DNA of 64,000 bases from Nocardia sp. BMG111209 (GTDB lineage: Bacteria; Actinomycetota; Actinomycetes; Mycobacteriales; Mycobacteriaceae), in NCBI RefSeq assembly GCF_000381925.1, contig NZ_KB907307.1, positions 558,001 through 622,000 of the forward strand, in the 5' to 3' direction. The position numbers and the translations under genes are program-made. Every line of letters begins with the position of its first letter. Positions within the stretch are counted from its first letter, which is position 1. Under the pieces are notes generated by a model. That model ran no database searches. It had not been told where the DNA came from and saw nothing but the letters and a program-made list of their open reading frames with translations. Below are positions 60,711 through 64,000 of this stretch, piece by piece.

Positions 60711-61579
60711 TGATCAGCCCGCTCCCGCGCCGTCACGGCATGACCGATCAGGCCGCCGACGCCGCCGTCGACCAGGCATGCCGGATACTGCGGCTGCCGT
60801 CGATCCGCTCCCAGTTCAACGACATCGTCGAAACCGCGACCCGTGACCAGATGACCTACCGGGCATTCCTGGCCGAGTTGCTGCTGGCCGAATGCGACGA
60901 CCGGGGCCGCCGCCGCTCCGAACGCCGCATCCGCGCAGCCGGGTTCCCGCGCGATAAATCGTTGCGGGCGTTCGACTTCGACGCCAACCCGAACATCGAC
61001 CCCGCGGTGATCAACACCCTCGCCAACTGCGACTGGGTGCGCAAGGGCACCCCGCTTTGCCTGATCGGCGACTCCGGCACCGGCAAGAGCCATCTGCTGA
61101 TCGCGCTGGGCACCGAAGCCGCGATGCGCGGCTACCGCGTGAAATACATCCTGGCAACGAAACTGGTGAACGAGCTGGTCGAAGCTGCGGACGAGAAGGT
61201 GCTGGCCAAGACGATCGCCCGCTACGGGCGAGTCGATCTGCTCTGCATCGATGAACTGGGATATATGGAGCTCGACAAGCGTGGCGCCGAGCTGTTGTTC
61301 CAGGTCTTGACCGAGCGCGAAGAAAAGAATTCTGTCGCGATCGCCTCGAACGAGGCGTTCTCCGGCTGGTCGAACACGTTTCCCGAACCGCGGCTCTGCG
61401 CCGCGATCGTCGACCGCCTCACCTTCGGCGGGCAGATCATCGAAACCGGCACCGACAGTTACCGTCTCACCCGCACGGCCCTCGGCAGCGCCGCCGGACC
61501 CGCCACTGCGGCAGCGCCCCCGCCGCAGCAACCCGTATTCACCGACGCGCAGCAACAGGCCCTGGAAATAGTGCCCTGA
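60710..61579 (+). CDS. istB: IS21-family AAA+ transposition helper IstB
   Basis: A 289-residue ATPase. An N-terminal helical domain (LRLPSIRSQFNDIVETATRD) leads into the Walker A GDSGTGKSHLLIALGTEAAM, Walker B LLCIDELGYMELDKRGAELL, and the sensor IASNEAFSGWSNTFPEPRLC. It should select target DNA and activate IstA. The start shares a base with the istA stop. A proline- and alanine-rich tail is not usual in the family but is harmless. Confidence 0.93.
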   Translation: MISPLPRRHGMTDQAADAAVDQACRILRLPSIRSQFNDIVETATRDQMTYRAFLAELLLAECDDRGRRRSERRIRAAGFPRDKSLRAFDFDANPNIDPAVINTLANCDWVRKGTPLCLIGDSGTGKSHLLIALGTEAAMRGYRVKYILATKLVNELVEAADEKVLAKTIARYGRVDLLCIDELGYMELDKRGAELLFQVLTEREEKNSVAIASNEAFSGWSNTFPEPRLCAAIVDRLTFGGQIIETGTDSYRLTRTALGSAAGPATAAAPPPQQPVFTDAQQQALEIVP

Positions 61580-61652
61580 CCAGCGGGCTATCCACGAATT
61601 ACGACACCACCCCGGCACCCGAACCCGCCGGCACCGGAAAGCACGACAACCC

Positions 61653-61916
61653 GTGACCACACACGACACCCATGCCCACCCCGGCCCCTTCTTTTCCGGT
61701 CTCACCGTCGACGACGCGATCGAACTCGCCGAAATGCTGACGTTCATCGACGACTGGCTAACCGGCAGCGATCCGGCTATCGCGCGGTCCTTCCACGCGT
61801 TCGTCGGCACGGACGGCTACACACTCACCGACCTGCAGGCCGACCTGAACCGGTTCGCCACCCTGTTCAACGGCCATCAGATCCCGGCCCATGACCCCCA
61901 CACCGAACCTTTCTGA
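61653..61916 (+). CDS. Passenger gene of IS21, hypothetical
   Basis: An 87-residue acidic protein reading FFSGLTVDDAIELAEMLTFI, DDWLTGSDPAIARSFHAFVG and YTLTDLQADLNRFATLFNGH. It starts at a GTG (61653) 73 bases after istB and is well biased. Similar small proteins accompany IS21 elements of actinobacteria. No function is known. It is likely co-mobilised with the element rather than being host-derived. Confidence 0.65.
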   Translation: MTTHDTHAHPGPFFSGLTVDDAIELAEMLTFIDDWLTGSDPAIARSFHAFVGTDGYTLTDLQADLNRFATLFNGHQIPAHDPHTEPF

Positions 61917-62201
61917 CACGCCCGGCGAACCTGACACGCCGACCGGGGTGACGTCAAAATTCACGGATAAACCCACCCCGGATCGGCCCCAACTGACGCC
62001 AGAATTCACGGATAAGTGGTGTCAGAATTCGTACTTACGGCCAGCCCGGTCGACCGCGCCAAGACCGGCTCCAAACACCACATACTGACCTGCGCCAACG
62101 GGTTCCCTCTCGTCGTGGCCCTGTCCGCGGCCAACGTCAACGACCACTTGAACCGTCACGGGTTGGGGGCCGCTTCTTCCTAGTGGAAGATGGTTCCCAT
62201 C

Positions 62202-62528
62202 ATGTCGAAGCGATACCCGCCCGAGGTTCGTGAGAAGGCCGTGCGCCTGGCTCTCGAGCGTCTCGATGAGTACGGATCCCCGTACGCCGCCGCGCAAGCG
62301 ATCGCGCCGCTGGTCGATGTGCATTACGAAACGCTGCGGATCTGGCTCAAGAAAGCCCTCGCCGACGGTGCCCGGCCGGGCAAGCAGACGAGTCCGGGAC
62401 TGTCGCCGGCCGAGCGTGACGAGTTGCAGAAACTGCGGAAAGAAAACCGGGATCTGAAGCAGGCCAACGAGATTCTCAAGCTGGCGTCGGCTTTCTTCGC
62501 GCGGGAACTCGACCCGCGACACCGGTGA
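62202..62528 (+). CDS. IS3-family transposase OrfA
   Basis: A 108-residue OrfA of a second IS3-type element. It reads MSKRYPPEVREKAVRLALER, then VHYETLRIWLKKALADGARP, and ends with a leucine zipper-like ELQKLRKENRDLKQANEILK. It ends with ASAFFARELDPRHR as usual and overlaps the orfB start (GTGA at 62525-62528). The element's left end lies at the junction with the IS5 remnant near 62165. Confidence 0.88.
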   Translation: MSKRYPPEVREKAVRLALERLDEYGSPYAAAQAIAPLVDVHYETLRIWLKKALADGARPGKQTSPGLSPAERDELQKLRKENRDLKQANEILKLASAFFARELDPRHR

Positions 62529-63144
62529 TCGTCGGATTCATCGACGAATACCGCCAGGTCTACGGTGTCGAGTCGATCTGCCGCGCCTTGTCCGCGCACG
62601 GCGTGCAGATCGCGCCACGGACCTACCGCAAAGCCCGCCACCGGCCACCGTCGGCGCGTGATATCGCAGATGCGTACGTGGAGAACACGTTACGCGATCT
62701 CGAGGGCACACCGGAACAGATGTACGGGCGCCGCAAGATGACCCGTACCTTCGCCGCCAGGGCCATGACGTGGCGTTCTGCACCGTCGACCGGATCATGC
62801 GCGACATCGGGCTCAACGGTGTCGTGCGAGGCCGCAGGCACCGCACGACCATCCCGGCCCGAGACGGCGTCCGCGCCGGCGACAAGCTCAACCGCGACTT
62901 CACCACCGATGCCCCGGACCGGGTCTGGGTGGCGGACTTCACCTACGTCTCGACGTGGACCGGGTGGGCCTATGTGGCGTTCGTGTTCGACGCCTACTCT
63001 CGCGCGATCGTCGGCTGGACCGCCGCAGCCACGAAGACCACCGCGTTGGTGTCCAAGGCGCTCAACATGGCCGTGTGGCGCCGCGGCCACTACGGGCATC
63101 CCGTTGAGCCCGGCCTGATCCATCACAGCGATGCGGGCAGTCAG
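62525..63144 (+). pseudogene. IS3-family transposase OrfB, frameshifted and truncated
   Basis: The first frame has VGFIDEYRQVYGVESICRAL to GTPEQMYGRRKMTR. Near 62750 the frame shifts by one base, and a different frame continues LRRQGHDVAFCTVDRIMRDI. The first catalytic acid is in ADFTYVSTWTGWAYVAFVFD and the second in IHHSDAGSQ. The second frame is cut at 63144, exactly where the IS30 end begins, so the final glutamate and C-terminus are absent. Confidence 0.82.
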
Positions 63145-64000
63145 GGCGGATTCAACTGGTCGACGCAACACTTTGCTGTTGCAGTGATTGTAGGTGATGC
63201 GCCATCGCTTCGGCCGGAGTGCGCCATCCGAGCACTTTCCGTGGGCGCGTGTTGAGTGTGTGAGCGACCGCATCGAGATCCCTTGCGGTCCAACGTGATA
63301 GATCAGTGCCCTTCGGGAAATATTGCCGTAGAAGGCCGTTGGTGTTCTCGTTCGTTCCGCGTTGCCAGGGGCTGTGGGGGTCGGCGAAGAAGACCGGGAT
63401 GCCAGTCTTCGATGTCAGTGCCGCGTGTGCGGACAGTTCTTTCCCTCGATCCCAGGTCAGGGACTTCAGCATCGGGGCGGGAACCTTCTTCAACGCCGCA
63501 GCCAGTGCCTTGTTCATCGACAGTGCTCCGTAGCCGCTGAGAGCCGGGCCGTTCTTGACCGGCGCCGTCTCCCTCCATCCGTGTTCGCGTGGCAGGTGGA
63601 CCAGGACGGTGAATCGGGTGGTCCGGTCGACCAGGGTGCCGATCGCGGAGCGGTCGGTGCCGATGATGAGGTCGCCTTCCCAATGCCCCACGGTCGCACG
63701 GTCCTCGGCCTCGGCGGGCCGCTCGCTGATCAGCACGTCCGCGGTGATGTGCGCCCAGGCCACCCGCTTGGATCGGGCTCGTGGCATGCGCAGCGACCTG
63801 CCGGTGCGCAGGTTCAGGATCAGTTCACGATCCAGCGCACCACGCCCGTGGATATACAGCGCCTGATAGATCGCTTCGTGGCTGATCCGCATCGACGCGT
63901 CGCCGGGAAAATCGATCTTCAGTCGCCGGGAGATCTGCTCAGGACTCCACGCCTGCACCCATTCCCGGTCCGAGCGGTGGGGCTTGTTGCGGCCGGTCCA
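63145..64000 (-). mobile_element. IS30-family element, right part outside the window
   Basis: The element starts abruptly after the interrupted IS3 orfB. Its left end lies around 63145-63175, close to the transposase stop. The other end lies beyond the window. It carries a single transposase gene reading leftward and looks intact as far as seen. Confidence 0.75.
63152..64000 (-). CDS. IS30-family transposase, 5' end cut by window
   Basis: At least 282 residues of an IS30 DDE transposase. AWSPEQISRRLKIDFPGDAS binds the ends; ATVGHWEGDLIIGTDRSAIG has the first acid, LTWDRGKELSAHAALTSKTG the second, and PHSPWQRGTNENTNGLLRQY the glutamate. The frame is open to the window end, so the N-terminus is missing. 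The short tail after NTRPRKVLGWRTPAEA is as in most family members. No frame damage is seen. Confidence 0.9.
   Translation of the reverse strand, partial: WTGRNKPHRSDREWVQAWSPEQISRRLKIDFPGDASMRISHEAIYQALYIHGRGALDRELILNLRTGRSLRMPRARSKRVAWAHITADVLISERPAEAEDRATVGHWEGDLIIGTDRSAIGTLVDRTTRFTVLVHLPREHGWRETAPVKNGPALSGYGALSMNKALAAALKKVPAPMLKSLTWDRGKELSAHAALTSKTGIPVFFADPHSPWQRGTNENTNGLLRQYFPKGTDLSRWTARDLDAVAHTLNTRPRKVLGWRTPAEAMAHHLQSLQQQSVASTS

Larger units (their letters stand above)
58912..62043 (+). mobile_element. Complete IS21-family element
   Basis: A 3132-base element with istA, istB and a passenger gene. The left end starts TGG and the right end is CCA. Inside each end are multiple copies of a terminal repeat reading about TATCCGTGAATT followed by GACACC or GACGTC, as in IS21 (58918-58937, 58982 region, and reversed at 61959 and 62008-62035). 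The target GCCCGGT, or AGCCCGGT counting one more base, stands on both sides (58904-58911 and 62043-62050), a duplication of 7-8 bases. It looks intact. Confidence 0.88.
58548..62165 (+). pseudogene. IS5/IS427-type transposase, split by IS21
   Basis: The first half (58548-58911) encodes PWIVNDELWAVIEPLLPVKP, GIGWEDLPQELGFGSGMTCW and VMVDGSHVRAKKG. An A6G4 run at about 58878-58887 then shifts the frame by minus one, as programmed in the IS427 subgroup, giving AATGPSPV. There the IS21 element begins. The continuation VDRAKTGSKHHILTCANGFP and LVVALSAANVND follows after the IS21 at 62044, then is cut by the next IS3 near 62165. The target bases AGCCCGGT occur at both junctions. The DDE element was complete before the IS21 came in, except for its right end. 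Confidence 0.82.

Noticed and set aside
1..64000. CRISPR arrays, rRNA genes, riboswitches
   Set aside because: No regular spaced repeats, rRNA signatures or recognisable riboswitch cores were seen on reading both strands.

Overview
The window is 64 kb of high-GC DNA with GTG/ATG/TTG starts, 4-base stop/start overlaps, purine-rich ribosome binding sites and gene families (F420-dependent oxidoreductase, ANTAR regulators, DUF6480, DUF5709, HxlR/TetR regulators, SEC-C protein) that together point to a mycolic-acid actinobacterium, most likely Nocardia or a close relative. This is inferred from gene content; no rRNA or intact tRNA is present to confirm it.

Region 1 (1-3.2 kb) is ordinary: the 3' end of an epoxide hydrolase, a TetR-cupin pair behind a repeat-rich operator, a decayed secreted-protein ORF and an HxlR regulator. 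Region 2 (about 3.1-12.2 kb) is an accessory island. It ends at a 37-base copy of the 3' end of a tRNA-Pro gene, and it holds small uncharacterised genes, an XRE-TPR regulator with matching direct repeats in its divergent promoter region, and a DUF4254 operon. It looks like a decayed integrative element of the pSAM2 type without its integrase. Inside it, visibly poorer in GC, is the most interesting system of the window: a two-gene anti-phage CBASS operon consisting of a cGAS/DncV-like nucleotidyltransferase and a four-TM S-4TM pore-forming effector. The effector gene is split by an IS3-family element (5000-6273) with a 3-base target duplication. Removing the element and one duplicate restores a single uninterrupted frame.

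Region 3 (12.4-35 kb) carries a SEC-C protein, an IS701 remnant, a KGG stress protein, a PAS-ANTAR regulator, decayed hydrolase and alcohol dehydrogenase genes and an SDR. It continues with an overlapping pair of an enolase-superfamily enzyme and an FAD/4Fe-4S oxidoreductase, a thiamine-diphosphate pyruvate oxidase-like enzyme, and a seven-gene Mrp/Mbh-type antiporter operon without a large NuoL-like MrpA. An SDR, an F420 enzyme and a GH15 glucoamylase-like operon follow.

Region 4 (35-57.8 kb) is a stress and redox neighbourhood. It has a cytochrome b561/sulfite-oxidase-fold fusion, a CBS protein, a molybdopterin enzyme that has lost its iron-sulfur cysteines, an epimerase, a hemerythrin, and a glycosyltransferase cluster with a deletion-fusion scar. 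It also has a methyltransferase, a STAS-GAF-ANTAR regulator, a flavodoxin-fold reductase, a P450, an ornithine/lysine/arginine decarboxylase-family enzyme and a SigB/SigF-family sigma factor. Several families occur twice, once intact and once as a scar (hemerythrin, flavodoxin, PAS protein), and a 45-residue membrane peptide occurs as two intact copies. The region has been duplicated and trimmed.

Region 5 (57.8-64 kb) is a nest of insertion sequences. An IS1380 remnant is followed by an IS3 5' fragment and an IS5/IS427-type transposase split by a complete IS21 element with 7-8 base target repeats. A frameshifted IS3 comes next, truncated by an IS30-family element that runs off the window.
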